A stretch of 64,000 bases of DNA, taken from an archaeon. Lineage in GTDB: Archaea; Methanobacteriota_B; Thermococci; Methanofastidiosales; NM3. The position numbers were made by a program, and so were the translations under genes. The notes beneath the pieces were generated by a model, which worked only from the letters and a program-made list of their open reading frames with translations, was not told where the DNA came from and did no database searches. Location: contig RXIG01000001.1 in the NCBI GenBank assembly GCA_004212155.1, positions 1-64,000 of the forward strand, in the 5' to 3' direction. Of this stretch, positions 1 to 9,889 are shown one piece after another. Each line of letters opens with the position of its first letter. Position 1 is the first letter of the stretch.

Positions 1-433
1 GTAACCCATTGATGTTCACCTCTTTTCTACTATTACCCACATCTTATAACTAGCGAACACCTTGGGAACTCCTCCGGCACTCCTCTACTAAGATAATGAG
101 TATGCGATAATCATTTCATCGAGGTATATAAATCTTTGCATAGTTAAAGCTCATATCTACGCCAAAATTAGACATATAATAAAATAACTCATTATATATT
201 ATTACATATTTTCACGTCAATGACACAATTATTTTAGAATCAGAGATCAGTTGAAACTCGCACGCTTTTGCCATACTATAATATGTTCGTCATTTTCATC
301 TGGCATTGTTATGGCTTACCTGTGGGGATACAGAATCCAGGGACGCTTTTTAGGCACGATGTGACGGATACCATTATAAAACGATGGACACAACAATTCC
401 ATATTCGCATCAGTAGAAGAAGGAGGACAGCGC

Positions 434-919
434 ATGGCTTCAAGGAATCGTGACACGTCGTTATTCGCACCGCTTGGGGTACTGGGACCGCTTATCGTTT
501 CATGCATAAGCATACTGGCTCTTGTCATCGTTGCTTATGTCTTGATCCAGATAGGGGGCATGGAATGGCATTCAGTGCATGTGGAATACGACGTCATTAC
601 AACGGTGGGGCAGTTCCTGTTTGATAACGTGCGTCTATTCTTCGTTGTTTTCCTTCTATCAAATTATACGGACTACTTTCTCAAATACAACGAAGATGTT
701 GACTTTTGGGTACGCCCACTTACCAATGCGGTGTTTGGTGTCATTACACTATGGATAATCGTGAGTCTCCTCGAGCGCATAATTGTAGACATTGAAATCG
801 AGATCATCCATGATGTGGTCGGTGTTTTTGACCTGCTTTACGTGCCTGTGTTCCTTATCGTGCTCGGCGCTGGGTATGTCCATGCCTACTTCGTGCGTTA
901 CAGGGATGGCGAACGTTAA
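434..919 (+). CDS. hypothetical multi-pass membrane protein
   Basis: 161 aa ORF with several hydrophobic segments. Confidence 0.55.
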   Translation: MASRNRDTSLFAPLGVLGPLIVSCISILALVIVAYVLIQIGGMEWHSVHVEYDVITTVGQFLFDNVRLFFVVFLLSNYTDYFLKYNEDVDFWVRPLTNAVFGVITLWIIVSLLERIIVDIEIEIIHDVVGVFDLLYVPVFLIVLGAGYVHAYFVRYRDGER

Positions 920-1157
920 AACAGCGTACATAAAAACCTACAAAACACTATGCTTACGTGGTTTTCGCGAGGAATATTAAATCTTTTTTTAGAAAATCAT
1001 ACGCTTAAAAATCCACAACACTCTTTTCCTACGCCTTGGCGTTATTGGTAGAAAGATGGTACCGATGCCACGTTGCATCGTTTAGTTTATATGGTTGGGG
1101 CATTCTATATGACACAGGGGGAGAGAGCAGACGGTCGCTGCAAAATTCTTAGGCGTC

Positions 1158-1331
1158 ATGCTCGTTTTGTCTGGCGCGCTCATAGGAATCTACTATTACA
1201 GATTCATCGGTCTTCTCCTATTCATCGGCTTCGTTCTCATCATTTCTTTTTCCAGCATTTGCGCAATCGCCGAACACAAGCACAGCCACTATACGAAGCG
1301 AAGCTGGAAACCTCGCATAAAGCGTTGGTAA
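1158..1331 (+). CDS. small membrane protein (57 aa), alternative frame to ORF 1073..1417
   Basis: Translation MLVLSGALIGIYYYRFIGLLLFIGFVLIISFSSICAIAEHKHSHYTKRSWKPRIKRW: two hydrophobic stretches and a basic tail; more protein-like than the Arg/His-rich overlapping ORF. Confidence 0.35.
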   Translation: MLVLSGALIGIYYYRFIGLLLFIGFVLIISFSSICAIAEHKHSHYTKRSWKPRIKRW

Positions 1332-1447
1332 ATGAAAAAGAGGATTTACCAGAATGTGTTTACCGCCTCGATCAGGGCATCCTTTCATGCTCTCGCCTCT
1401 CTCGTGCTAATAGGTAATGCTAAATATCTTGGCATTGATATACAGTC

Positions 1448-2422
1448 ATGCGCCATCCACGGCCACGCATCGTGGTAAGCAGATGCCTAGGATTCGAGCA
1501 TTGCCGATACAATGGTGATATCATCTCAAGCGACGTAGTCAATGCGTTATCCGGCCATGTCGAGTATGTCCCAGTATGCGCCGAGGTTGAGATTGGCCTT
1601 GGGGTGCCGCGCAACCCGGTCAGGCTCGTGAGGTCTGATGGAGAGACGCATATGGTCCAACGTGACACGCTAAGGGATGTCACTAAGCTCATGGAGTCGT
1701 TTTCTGAGACATTCGTGGCATCTGTTGGCGATATCGATGGATGCATACTGAAAGGGCGTTCCCCCTCATGCGGTCTCCGTGACGCCAAGGCATACGGAGG
1801 CATCGAAAGTCCTTTCGTGCTGGAAAAGACAAGCGGATTGTTTGCTCGCACACTCCTGGATGCACATCCCACACTGGCGATGGAGGATGAGCTTCGATTG
1901 AAAAACATCCGGATCCGTGAACATTTCCTGACGAAGGTATTCATGCATGCCAGATATCGTGAGATGGCCAAGGCCCACACCCTGAAAGACCTGATCGCGT
2001 TCCATACGCAGAACAAGTATCTTTTCATGGCCTATAATCAGAACGAGCTCAGGGAAATGGGGCGAGTTGTGGCAAATCAGCATCTCTATGATTTCGATGA
2101 GCTGTTAGATATATACAGGGTACACCTCGATACGATGTTCGCATCCCCTCCGCGTCCGGGATCATACATAAACGTAATGGAACACATGTTTGGGTATTTC
2201 TCGCGTGAGCTCTCAGCCAGGGAGCGCGCCCACTTCCTCTCCATAGTCAAGGAGTATCGTGAAGGTCTGGTGCCCCTCAGTGCGCTCAGGGCGCTTATCG
2301 TTACGTGGGCGTTGCGGTTCGAGGACGACTACGTGCTTGAACAGACGGTCATCGAGCCGTATCCTAATCTCTTTATCGATCCCCAAGAGCTCTATCGCCA
2401 GCGGGATTACTGGAAGGAATAG
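1448..2422 (+). CDS. DUF523 / DUF1722 (YbgA-like) domain protein
   Basis: N-terminal VSRCLGFEHCRYNG...GCILKGRSPSCG typical of DUF523; C-terminal helical region resembling DUF1722. Confidence 0.8.
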   Translation: MRHPRPRIVVSRCLGFEHCRYNGDIISSDVVNALSGHVEYVPVCAEVEIGLGVPRNPVRLVRSDGETHMVQRDTLRDVTKLMESFSETFVASVGDIDGCILKGRSPSCGLRDAKAYGGIESPFVLEKTSGLFARTLLDAHPTLAMEDELRLKNIRIREHFLTKVFMHARYREMAKAHTLKDLIAFHTQNKYLFMAYNQNELREMGRVVANQHLYDFDELLDIYRVHLDTMFASPPRPGSYINVMEHMFGYFSRELSARERAHFLSIVKEYREGLVPLSALRALIVTWALRFEDDYVLEQTVIEPYPNLFIDPQELYRQRDYWKE

Positions 2423-2476
2423 ATACCTCGTGGCTTCGGCATATCTTATTTATGTCCTTATCTCCATCTTGAATAG

Positions 2477-3664
2477 ATGGGAAATGACATACTCAGGCGC
2501 GAGGAGAGGTATCTGCAAAAGATCCGAAATGATATCGAGGAGCGATTGTACGACCTTCTCGTTCTCCACATCCGTGACGCCTACGTCCGCCTGCGTGTTC
2601 ATTGCGAGGAAAACGAGCATCTACGTACCGAATTCTTGTCCTTGCTCGAGGGCGCGCTAAGCTCGATACAGGACACGATGTCTCCCTACAACAAGCGATT
2701 CATGCATCGCTACATGCTGCTCATAAGCAATGTGATCTTGCAGTACGATACCTCGAGACAGGACATCAAGGACCTCAAGAAGCGCATCATCGAGGACTTC
2801 ACCCATGCCGAAGCAGACGAGCACGGCTACATACCACTCAACTACCAGATGAACGAGGTGCGACTCACCTATGATGTAGGTTATCTTGCTTATCTGGTGA
2901 AAAAATATATCGAACAGGAGCAGTGGACGAGGGCACTTTATTGCTTCAAGGCAGTCGAGATGATCGAGCCTGACCACAGGTCCCTTGAGCAATGGCATGG
3001 GGAGATATGGTCTAATCTCGACATGACCGAGCCGTCTGTAAGCCGTCCTGAGCGCCCCATGGGCACGGCGGTCGCACTAGACACCAACGTTGCCTACGGG
3101 CTTATAAGCGATGACATAGGGGAATACCGATTCAAGGACAGGCCACTGCTCGATGCATCGTCCCTTATCAGCGAAAACATCGTCATCATGACTCCCTCAG
3201 TCGTCAACGAGCTGCGCAACCATCTCGAGTTCACCAAGGTGCAGATACGTTCATTTTGCAAACACCACTCGCGATTCGATGCGGATGTGCTGTGCTCCAC
3301 CATCGACAAGCGTTTCAGTGACCTCGTCGATACCTATGCCCTAAAAACGCCCGTGTGCTATGATGAAGACCTCATTGGGTCTATCCGTGCGTTTTACCTT
3401 CGCTACATACCTACACTGGAGCGCCTCTTCGAGGAAAAGACACATCGAATGGCCATATCGCATCGGCTGAGGAAGCTGGCACAGCGTGTTGACCTGCTGC
3501 CCGAACAGGGTGACCTCGAGTTGCTTGCAGAGGTCGTCACGCTTCAGGAGGATCAAGGAAGGGACATCGGGCTCGTATCGCTTGACAAGGACTTCACGTT
3601 GTTTTCCTCCGATATCGAGGATACATTTGGCGTGCGTGTCTATTCTCCAAGCGATATGGGGTAG
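2477..3664 (+). CDS. PIN-domain protein with N-terminal helical extension
   Basis: C-terminal VALDTNVAYGLI...DLELLAEVVTL...GLVSLDKDFTLF matches PIN nuclease acidic motif layout; N-terminal helical region. Confidence 0.65.
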   Translation: MGNDILRREERYLQKIRNDIEERLYDLLVLHIRDAYVRLRVHCEENEHLRTEFLSLLEGALSSIQDTMSPYNKRFMHRYMLLISNVILQYDTSRQDIKDLKKRIIEDFTHAEADEHGYIPLNYQMNEVRLTYDVGYLAYLVKKYIEQEQWTRALYCFKAVEMIEPDHRSLEQWHGEIWSNLDMTEPSVSRPERPMGTAVALDTNVAYGLISDDIGEYRFKDRPLLDASSLISENIVIMTPSVVNELRNHLEFTKVQIRSFCKHHSRFDADVLCSTIDKRFSDLVDTYALKTPVCYDEDLIGSIRAFYLRYIPTLERLFEEKTHRMAISHRLRKLAQRVDLLPEQGDLELLAEVVTLQEDQGRDIGLVSLDKDFTLFSSDIEDTFGVRVYSPSDMG

Positions 3665-3679
3665 CGCGGCGCGGATGCC

Positions 3680-4303
3680 TTATAGCAGCTTGGAAGAGGC
3701 GATCGATGCAATGATGGCCGGCAGCTCGCCAATCGACGAGATCGTGATGTCTGCCTTCACTCCCACCCCGATGACGGGTATCTTTGCTGTGGACCCCGCT
3801 CTCACGTCGACGTTCGTATCACCAACGAGAACCACCTCGTCAGATGAAATGCCCAGTTCGTCGCATGCGGCAAAGAGGATGTCGGGCGCAGGTTTTCCCT
3901 TGCCTGCCCTGTCGGCCGTCATAATGGTGTCGAACGCATCGCCGATGCCAAACTCCTCGAGTATATGTGCCGTGCAGTCGTAGGCGGTGTTCGTCACGAT
4001 CGCCTTCGGGTAGTCGGAGAGCTCCTTGAGGACCCGTTTCGTATCGGGCATGATGCGTACGCTGCCGAGATGCTCAGGATAGACGTTGGTGCAAAAGTCC
4101 GCTATACCCACGTCAAGGCCCAGCCGCGTAAGTATGTCGCGCAGGTCGTCACCCCAGTAGGTGTCCATGAACTCCTCCATGCTGACTGCTTCATGCCCAT
4201 ACGTATCGAGCGCATGGTTGAACGCCTCGAGCCAGGAGGAGCTCGAGTCGATGAGCACACCATCCATGTCAAAAAGAATCCCTGAAAGCTGCATGGTCAC
4301 CAT
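3680..4303 (-). CDS. HAD-superfamily hydrolase (phosphoglycolate phosphatase / beta-phosphoglucomutase-like)
   Basis: GILFDMDGVLIDS...VTNTA...KPAPDILFAACDELG...VGDTNVDVRAG motifs. Confidence 0.85.
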   Translation of the reverse strand: MVTMQLSGILFDMDGVLIDSSSSWLEAFNHALDTYGHEAVSMEEFMDTYWGDDLRDILTRLGLDVGIADFCTNVYPEHLGSVRIMPDTKRVLKELSDYPKAIVTNTAYDCTAHILEEFGIGDAFDTIMTADRAGKGKPAPDILFAACDELGISSDEVVLVGDTNVDVRAGSTAKIPVIGVGVKADITISSIGELPAIIASIASSKLL

Positions 4304-4423
4304 TTCTTTTCATCATTCAAAACAGTTACGCTGAGCGCATGATGTGCCATTGACACCATGACATATTGGAATTGTATCGTGGATTCTTCCTAAGGCCGTA
4401 TTAACCACAAACGAAATGGTTAT

Positions 4424-5725
4424 ATGATTAAACGACGCATTCCTTCAAAGGTGCATGCCATGAACGTTGGAGAGATCCATGATAAAGCTTCTAACAGCTC
4501 ACTGCTCTCAGACCCCTATGTCAAGAAGGTCCGTGAGCTCATCGGTCGCAACGACCTTTTCGAGAAATCCCCTGATGCGCTCGAGCGAATGCGCAAGGGG
4601 CTCTTGCGCGATGCGTTGTCGTTTTTTTCAAAGAGAAATGAACAGTTCGCACGGATACTGGATACCTGCGGCATAACGCCCGCTTCAGCCGATTTCGGCG
4701 ACCTTGCAAGCCTGGCCGTCCCCTCGGACATGCTTCGCGGCGAGGGACAGTCGCCGTTTCTTATTGACGGTCTGGACGAGGGGGGCGAGACATTTGCTTC
4801 GAGCGGGACCACCGGGAAGTCCCCTGTCAAGATCTATCGAAGCCCCCTTGACCTCGATATCATGATGAAGGCCAACACCGATCTCTTCGAGTACGTCTAT
4901 GGCGGCATGCTGGAGCAGGGCGAGGGCACGGCACTCTTCATGGCGGCACCCGAGCTTCGCGACAGGCTCTACTTCATAGCGTCGGTGCACCTTACCCTCG
5001 AGAACAAAGGGCTTGAGCTCATCTACGGAATGGACATGGTCGAAAGTGACGACCCCTCCCGGCCGTGGATGCGCCTTGAGCCGAATCGGGGCAACATCGT
5101 GAAGTTCCTTAAGGCCAAATCCGAGCCAAAGCTCTTCTTCACGGCTCCTGCAGGCATACACCTCATGTCTCAGCGCTTCGAGACGATGAACTTTTTGCGC
5201 CGATTAGCGTACAAGCTCGCAACTGGTTCGCCACCTGTCAAGCTCGGCAGGGGCGGTGTCATCGTGACGGGGGGAGGCAACAAGGGCGCAAGCGACCTGC
5301 CCCCATACGAGGCGATAGTGGGTGCCGCCCGCAGGCATTATCGTGCGCACGATCGGGGTGGAAGGGACGTAAAGGTCCCGTTCATGGACGTGCTCGGCAT
5401 GACCGAGACGCTTACCGCGCTCATAGACAACTTCGACACCATGGGAAAGGTGCCGCATCCATTGTCTCACGTCTTCCTTCTCGACCCCAAGACGATGGAG
5501 GTCATAGAAGAGGACGGCAGGGAGGGCATCCTTGGCATCTTCAACCCGTTCGTGACATCGTGGCCCGAGATCTTCTACCCGGGCGACATCATGACGTCCG
5601 TCCCGTCTGAACGGTATTACGGCAAGGAGTTCTCATACGTACGCCGTCTGCGCGTCGAGGAGGGATGGGACCTCCAGCGGGCATGCGGCGGTACGATGGA
5701 AGAGCTCATGGGATCACGGGAGTGA
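4424..5725 (+). CDS. LuxE-like acyl-protein synthetase
   Basis: TFASSGTTGKSPVKIYRS ATP-binding motif and DVLGMTETL / FYPGDIMT motifs of the LuxE family; next to a LuxC-like gene. Confidence 0.8.
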   Translation: MIKRRIPSKVHAMNVGEIHDKASNSSLLSDPYVKKVRELIGRNDLFEKSPDALERMRKGLLRDALSFFSKRNEQFARILDTCGITPASADFGDLASLAVPSDMLRGEGQSPFLIDGLDEGGETFASSGTTGKSPVKIYRSPLDLDIMMKANTDLFEYVYGGMLEQGEGTALFMAAPELRDRLYFIASVHLTLENKGLELIYGMDMVESDDPSRPWMRLEPNRGNIVKFLKAKSEPKLFFTAPAGIHLMSQRFETMNFLRRLAYKLATGSPPVKLGRGGVIVTGGGNKGASDLPPYEAIVGAARRHYRAHDRGGRDVKVPFMDVLGMTETLTALIDNFDTMGKVPHPLSHVFLLDPKTMEVIEEDGREGILGIFNPFVTSWPEIFYPGDIMTSVPSERYYGKEFSYVRRLRVEEGWDLQRACGGTMEELMGSRE

Positions 5726-5729
5726 GCAT

Positions 5730-7193
5730 ATGACGCTCGATCCGATCTTTTCCCATGAAGCGCCCGTCGTGGTCCGAAAGGAGATGGGCAGAGAGGTGAT
5801 CAACGAACTCTCCCCCGAGTCGCTGGAATCGTACTTGTCACAGGCCCCAACGATGCAGGCCGATATCGCCGGCATATCACTTGACGACCGCATCGAGGTC
5901 TTTGCAAAGGTGGGGGCATTGTGGGAACGGAAGCGCAAGGCAGGCCTGCTCGACGACCTTAAACAACGTCTGGCCGCGTCATCGGGCTATAGTGCGCGAC
6001 TCATCGATGTCGAATTTTCCCTCGTACCCCTCTTGCTCGAACGTGCCACCCTTAGGAGGAACCTCTCTTCATCGCTTCTTGGCGGCGCCGATGGCCTTGA
6101 ACGCTTTACATCTGTCAACGAGGGGGAGTACTTCAGGCACCTGCCTGCCGGACCGGTCCTCATCATTAGCTCCGGCAACTCGATGATACCCCCCCTCATA
6201 CCCACGACGCTTTCCCTCATCACAGGCAACGTGACCGTGCTCAAACCATCGCTTTCCAACTACGAAGGCGTTGCATCCGTGTTTGCCCTTCTACGCGAGG
6301 TCGCAGAAACGGACCCGGCCGCAAAGAGCCTCCTTGAAGCGCTCGTCATCAGTTACTTCTCCCACGACAGCGCATCGCTATCGTACCTGCTCACGGCAGC
6401 ACCGCTTGGCGTGGTGAACTTCTGGGGATCAGAACCTGCCCGCTCGGTCATTGCCAAGATGCTTACCGAGAATCCGTCACATCCTTCGTATGTAGTCAAC
6501 GGACCGCTGACGGGGGTTGCGGTCGTCGATGCCGAGGCGGGAGAGAGAGCAGCGCAGGGGCTTGCCACAAACATCGTGCTCTACGACCAGCAGCTGTGCA
6601 GTTCACCCACTCAGGTTTGTTTCATCGGAGAGCGGGCACAGGCAGAGTCATTCGCACGACTCGTTGGTACGCATCTGGACGGCATGGGTGATGCTTTCGC
6701 GCTCCACCTTCCCGAGGGCGTCAGATTCTCACTCAACAACATCAGGCGAAGCTTGCTCTTCAAGGGTGCCTCCGTCCTTTCATCATCATCCGCGACCAAC
6801 CCATGGACCATCGTCATCACCGAGGACGGCGCCTCGCTCGATGAGCTCATCACCTCCTACCCCGAAATGGGCATTCACAACAGGCGGCGATTCCTCGAGC
6901 TCCATGTCGTCAATGATGTGGCTGAAGTGGGAAGACGTATCAGGGAGCTGCCCCATCGAAAAGCGTACCATGGTATCGATAGGGTGCAGACCGTCGGCGT
7001 CTCCGTTGGAACCGATGTTCACGGTGTGCTCATGGACGAGCTCCTGTCGACGGGCATCTACCGCATCACTCCCATTGATGACATGTACATGCGCAGCGCT
7101 TCAGAACCATACGATGGCGCCCATCTCGCTGCCCTGTTCACGTATACGCTCTACAGGCGTGACACGTCCCATGCTCCCGATGTGATGCCATGA
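5730..7193 (+). CDS. LuxC-like acyl-CoA reductase
   Basis: Aldehyde-dehydrogenase-like fold motifs; YDQQLCSSPTQVCFI catalytic Cys region typical of LuxC. Confidence 0.8.
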   Translation: MTLDPIFSHEAPVVVRKEMGREVINELSPESLESYLSQAPTMQADIAGISLDDRIEVFAKVGALWERKRKAGLLDDLKQRLAASSGYSARLIDVEFSLVPLLLERATLRRNLSSSLLGGADGLERFTSVNEGEYFRHLPAGPVLIISSGNSMIPPLIPTTLSLITGNVTVLKPSLSNYEGVASVFALLREVAETDPAAKSLLEALVISYFSHDSASLSYLLTAAPLGVVNFWGSEPARSVIAKMLTENPSHPSYVVNGPLTGVAVVDAEAGERAAQGLATNIVLYDQQLCSSPTQVCFIGERAQAESFARLVGTHLDGMGDAFALHLPEGVRFSLNNIRRSLLFKGASVLSSSSATNPWTIVITEDGASLDELITSYPEMGIHNRRRFLELHVVNDVAEVGRRIRELPHRKAYHGIDRVQTVGVSVGTDVHGVLMDELLSTGIYRITPIDDMYMRSASEPYDGAHLAALFTYTLYRRDTSHAPDVMP

Positions 7194-8188
7194 GGGTCGC
7201 TGTGACGGGAGCTTCCGGGTTTCTCGGAGGGCACGTGTGCGAGGCGCTGCTGGAACGCGGGCATGAGCCCGTGGCGCTCATCCGTCCCACGAGCGACGAT
7301 TCACTCCTTTCGAGCCTCGGTGTCGAGATCCGTCACGCCGACCTTGTCGATGGGCCGAGCCTCAAGGAAGGGCTGCAGGGCGTTGACGCAGTCATGCACC
7401 TGGCGGCATATTATACGTTCTTTGGTTCGTGGGACCTCTACGAGCGTGTGAACGTCACGGGGACGAGGCTCCTGCTCGAAGCGATGTTTGATGCTGGCGT
7501 CGATAGGATCATCCATTGCAGCACGACAGAGGTCATCGGCCCCGTCAACGATCCTCCCGCGGATGAAAAAGCAGAGCCGAACCCCACATACGACTATGGG
7601 CGCTCAAAGCTCATGGCAGAGGAGGTCGTTCGTTCGTATGGAAAAAGAGGCGCAAGCTATACGATCCTTCGCCCCTCCGGCATCTACGGTCCACGCAACG
7701 TCGACGACATCTCGTACTGGACGATCACCTCGTATGCCAACAACGCCCTCGGGACGCGATTCCATGTTGGAAGCGCTCGCAGTCTCATCCAGTTCGTTCA
7801 CGTCCATGACGTTGTTCAAGCATTCATGCTGGCGCTTGAGCAACCTGAGGTATCCTGTGGAAAGACCTACAACGTGAGCGATAGCCGAGCGTACAGTTAC
7901 AAGGAGGTCTACGATATTCTCTCTGAGCTTACGGGACGCCCCCCGCCCTCGCTGCACGTCTCTCGTGCCTTGGCACGATTGATGGTCTCCCCCGTTGAAG
8001 TGGCGATGAGGTTTATAGGGAGGGAGTCGTTCCTCTATCGCCGATCGACCATAGATTCGGTGACGACCGACAGGGCATACAGCATCGAGCGCATATCACG
8101 GGAGCTGGGGTATGAACCACGTTACGACCTGCGAAGCGGATTGGAGGACACCGTAGCGTGGTACAGGGAGCACGGACATATACGCTAA
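7190..8188 (+). CDS. NAD-dependent epimerase/dehydratase (extended SDR, dihydroflavonol-4-reductase-like)
   Basis: MRVAVTGASGFLGGHVCEALLERGHEPVALIR Rossmann motif; YDYGRSKLMAEE YxxxK; starts 4 nt inside the upstream LuxC-like gene. Confidence 0.9.
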   Translation: MRVAVTGASGFLGGHVCEALLERGHEPVALIRPTSDDSLLSSLGVEIRHADLVDGPSLKEGLQGVDAVMHLAAYYTFFGSWDLYERVNVTGTRLLLEAMFDAGVDRIIHCSTTEVIGPVNDPPADEKAEPNPTYDYGRSKLMAEEVVRSYGKRGASYTILRPSGIYGPRNVDDISYWTITSYANNALGTRFHVGSARSLIQFVHVHDVVQAFMLALEQPEVSCGKTYNVSDSRAYSYKEVYDILSELTGRPPPSLHVSRALARLMVSPVEVAMRFIGRESFLYRRSTIDSVTTDRAYSIERISRELGYEPRYDLRSGLEDTVAWYREHGHIR

Positions 8189-8200
8189 GAGCACGGCATT

Positions 8201-8782
8201 TCATATCTTGCTGAGCAGCGCATCTCGCTTCGCGCTGTATTCTTCTTGTGAGATGATGTCGGCATCGAGCAGTTCCTTTAGCTTCTTGAGCTGTTCGTAG
8301 GGGTCGGCGTCGTTTGATCGTTTTTCGGGTTCTGTGTGTGAGGGTCGTACAGGTGCAACGCGCGAGACCATCTCCTTTGGTTTGGAGATCTGCCATTCCT
8401 CGCTCATGAGGCCCTTTTTCTTCTTGATCGTCACCTGCTCCACAGCAATGTTGTTGAGGGCGTCGCGTACGGCCTCGATCGCCTCCTTCACCTCATCCTT
8501 GTTCATCCAGCTCATCCTGATATCATGGCCGTCCTCGTGGGTGAGCGTGAATTCGGCCGCGAGCTTGCCCGATTTGAAATGGACAAGCTTGAGCTTTTCA
8601 TACGGGATGTCCTCGATGTTGTATCTACCAAGCACCTTTTGGTCGAGATAGATGATCCTTCTGTCGGTAACGCCCAGGAACTTGGGCTTGAGTTCCGTTT
8701 TCATCCTTTTTTTGATGCAAAAAAGGACATTCTCATTAGAATAGAGATTTTCAGACAATTCCTTGGGTATCTGTTCGGCCAT
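8201..8782 (-). CDS. PH-like domain protein with C-terminal SHOCT motif
   Basis: Central bacterial-PH-like region (GVTDRRIIYLDQKVLG) and C-terminal PYEQLKKLKELLDADIISQEEYSAKRDALLSKI (SHOCT). Confidence 0.7.
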   Translation of the reverse strand: MAEQIPKELSENLYSNENVLFCIKKRMKTELKPKFLGVTDRRIIYLDQKVLGRYNIEDIPYEKLKLVHFKSGKLAAEFTLTHEDGHDIRMSWMNKDEVKEAIEAVRDALNNIAVEQVTIKKKKGLMSEEWQISKPKEMVSRVAPVRPSHTEPEKRSNDADPYEQLKKLKELLDADIISQEEYSAKRDALLSKI

Positions 8783-8886
8783 GATGTATCATTTCTTATC
8801 TGGTGGTCTACATTGTTAAACATTATGTTCAAATGACGTTGCCATGCGCGCACTACAAGACACGTTTCTCGATTGTCACCTGTTTC

Positions 8887-9390
8887 TCACCTGCGCTTTC
8901 GTGGGGCAGCAAGGTCTGGTCTGACCGTTCTTCGCAGGGTCTCCAGCGCCTCTGCCATTATATGGGCTATTTCAACATCATCATCGTAGTGCTCGATAAT
9001 GGCAAGCAGCACCGCTTCCGTTCGTGGAAGCTCCTTGACTATCTCGTCTGGGGTTGTCGGTTTCATGGATCGTCCATGTTCACCCGTGCTGAACAGGTAG
9101 TAGTCAACGAGCGAGAACAATTCGAGGCCGGACTGATCCTCCACGACGACAATGGGCATGTAGATGCTTTCGCCCATGTCGTTTTTCGTACGCTTGATAT
9201 ATCCTTTCTTGGCAAGGGATGTTAGGGCGCTTCGGACGCTGCTTTCCTTTTCCAATCCCAACACCGCCATGGCGTCATGAGCGATGGTGGCATAGGTCGC
9301 GTTTCGGTTCACCATAAGGTATGCTAGCACCTCCATGTGAAGGTCGTTTTGCACCTTTCTCTTCACTGCCTCCATATCTTTGAAAATCAT
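8887..9390 (-). CDS. winged-helix/HTH-type regulator
   Basis: N-terminal helical HTH-like region (ATIAHDAMAVLGLEKESSVRSALTSLAKKGYIKRTK); ATG at 9390 favoured over upstream TTG at 9405. Confidence 0.6.
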   Translation of the reverse strand: MIFKDMEAVKRKVQNDLHMEVLAYLMVNRNATYATIAHDAMAVLGLEKESSVRSALTSLAKKGYIKRTKNDMGESIYMPIVVVEDQSGLELFSLVDYYLFSTGEHGRSMKPTTPDEIVKELPRTEAVLLAIIEHYDDDVEIAHIMAEALETLRRTVRPDLAAPRKRR

Positions 9391-9540
9391 GGGACTGCCC
9401 TTCAACTCTTCTGGAACCCTAGTTGAAACAACATCATTGGAATATTATATGCATACTATATTCTTGCAAGTATAATAAATGCTACCATTGACTACAGTGG
9501 AGGGCTCCAGCTGAGGAGAAAAATCCAGGCAAGCCTCGTT

Positions 9541-9819
9541 TCATTGCCCTTTCGTTTTAAGCGAATAGAGGAAGAGGAAGCAGGCGAGGAGGAAAAGGGC
9601 GCTTCCAGCAGTTATCAGTGTATCGCCGCTACGCACTCCTGAGATCAAGAACAGCACTGCACAGAGCAAGAACAGCATCCAGCCCATCCCTTGGATCGTC
9701 TGTGACCTGGAATCCATGGTAGTTGTATGCATGCCACCGTTTAATGGTTTTCCTTGTCGAAAGGATGTCCCGATATTAACCAAATGTCGAAGCCAAAATA
9801 TATAAGTGAGCACGACCAT
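9541..9819 (-). CDS. small membrane protein
   Basis: C-terminal two hydrophobic helices (MGWMLFLLCAVLFLISG, ALFLLACFLFLYSL); the start may lie downstream at 9717. Confidence 0.4.
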   Translation of the reverse strand: MVVLTYIFWLRHLVNIGTSFRQGKPLNGGMHTTTMDSRSQTIQGMGWMLFLLCAVLFLISGVRSGDTLITAGSALFLLACFLFLYSLKTKGQ

Positions 9820-9889
9820 TTCATTCTTTGCAATGTTTTTGTCATGCTAACATTATCATGAGCGAGGGGATAATATCTATAGGGAACGG

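Noticed and set aside
1-433. AT-rich region at window start as possible RNA gene or repeat
   Set aside because: TATA-like elements visible, but no tRNA/rRNA fold, repeat or ORF could be supported.
1073-1417. 114-aa ORF
   Set aside because: Arg/His-rich; the alternate frame at 1158-1331 gives a more plausible small membrane protein.
6517-7185. 222-aa Ser/Arg-rich ORF
   Set aside because: Alternate frame of the LuxC-like gene; low-complexity composition.
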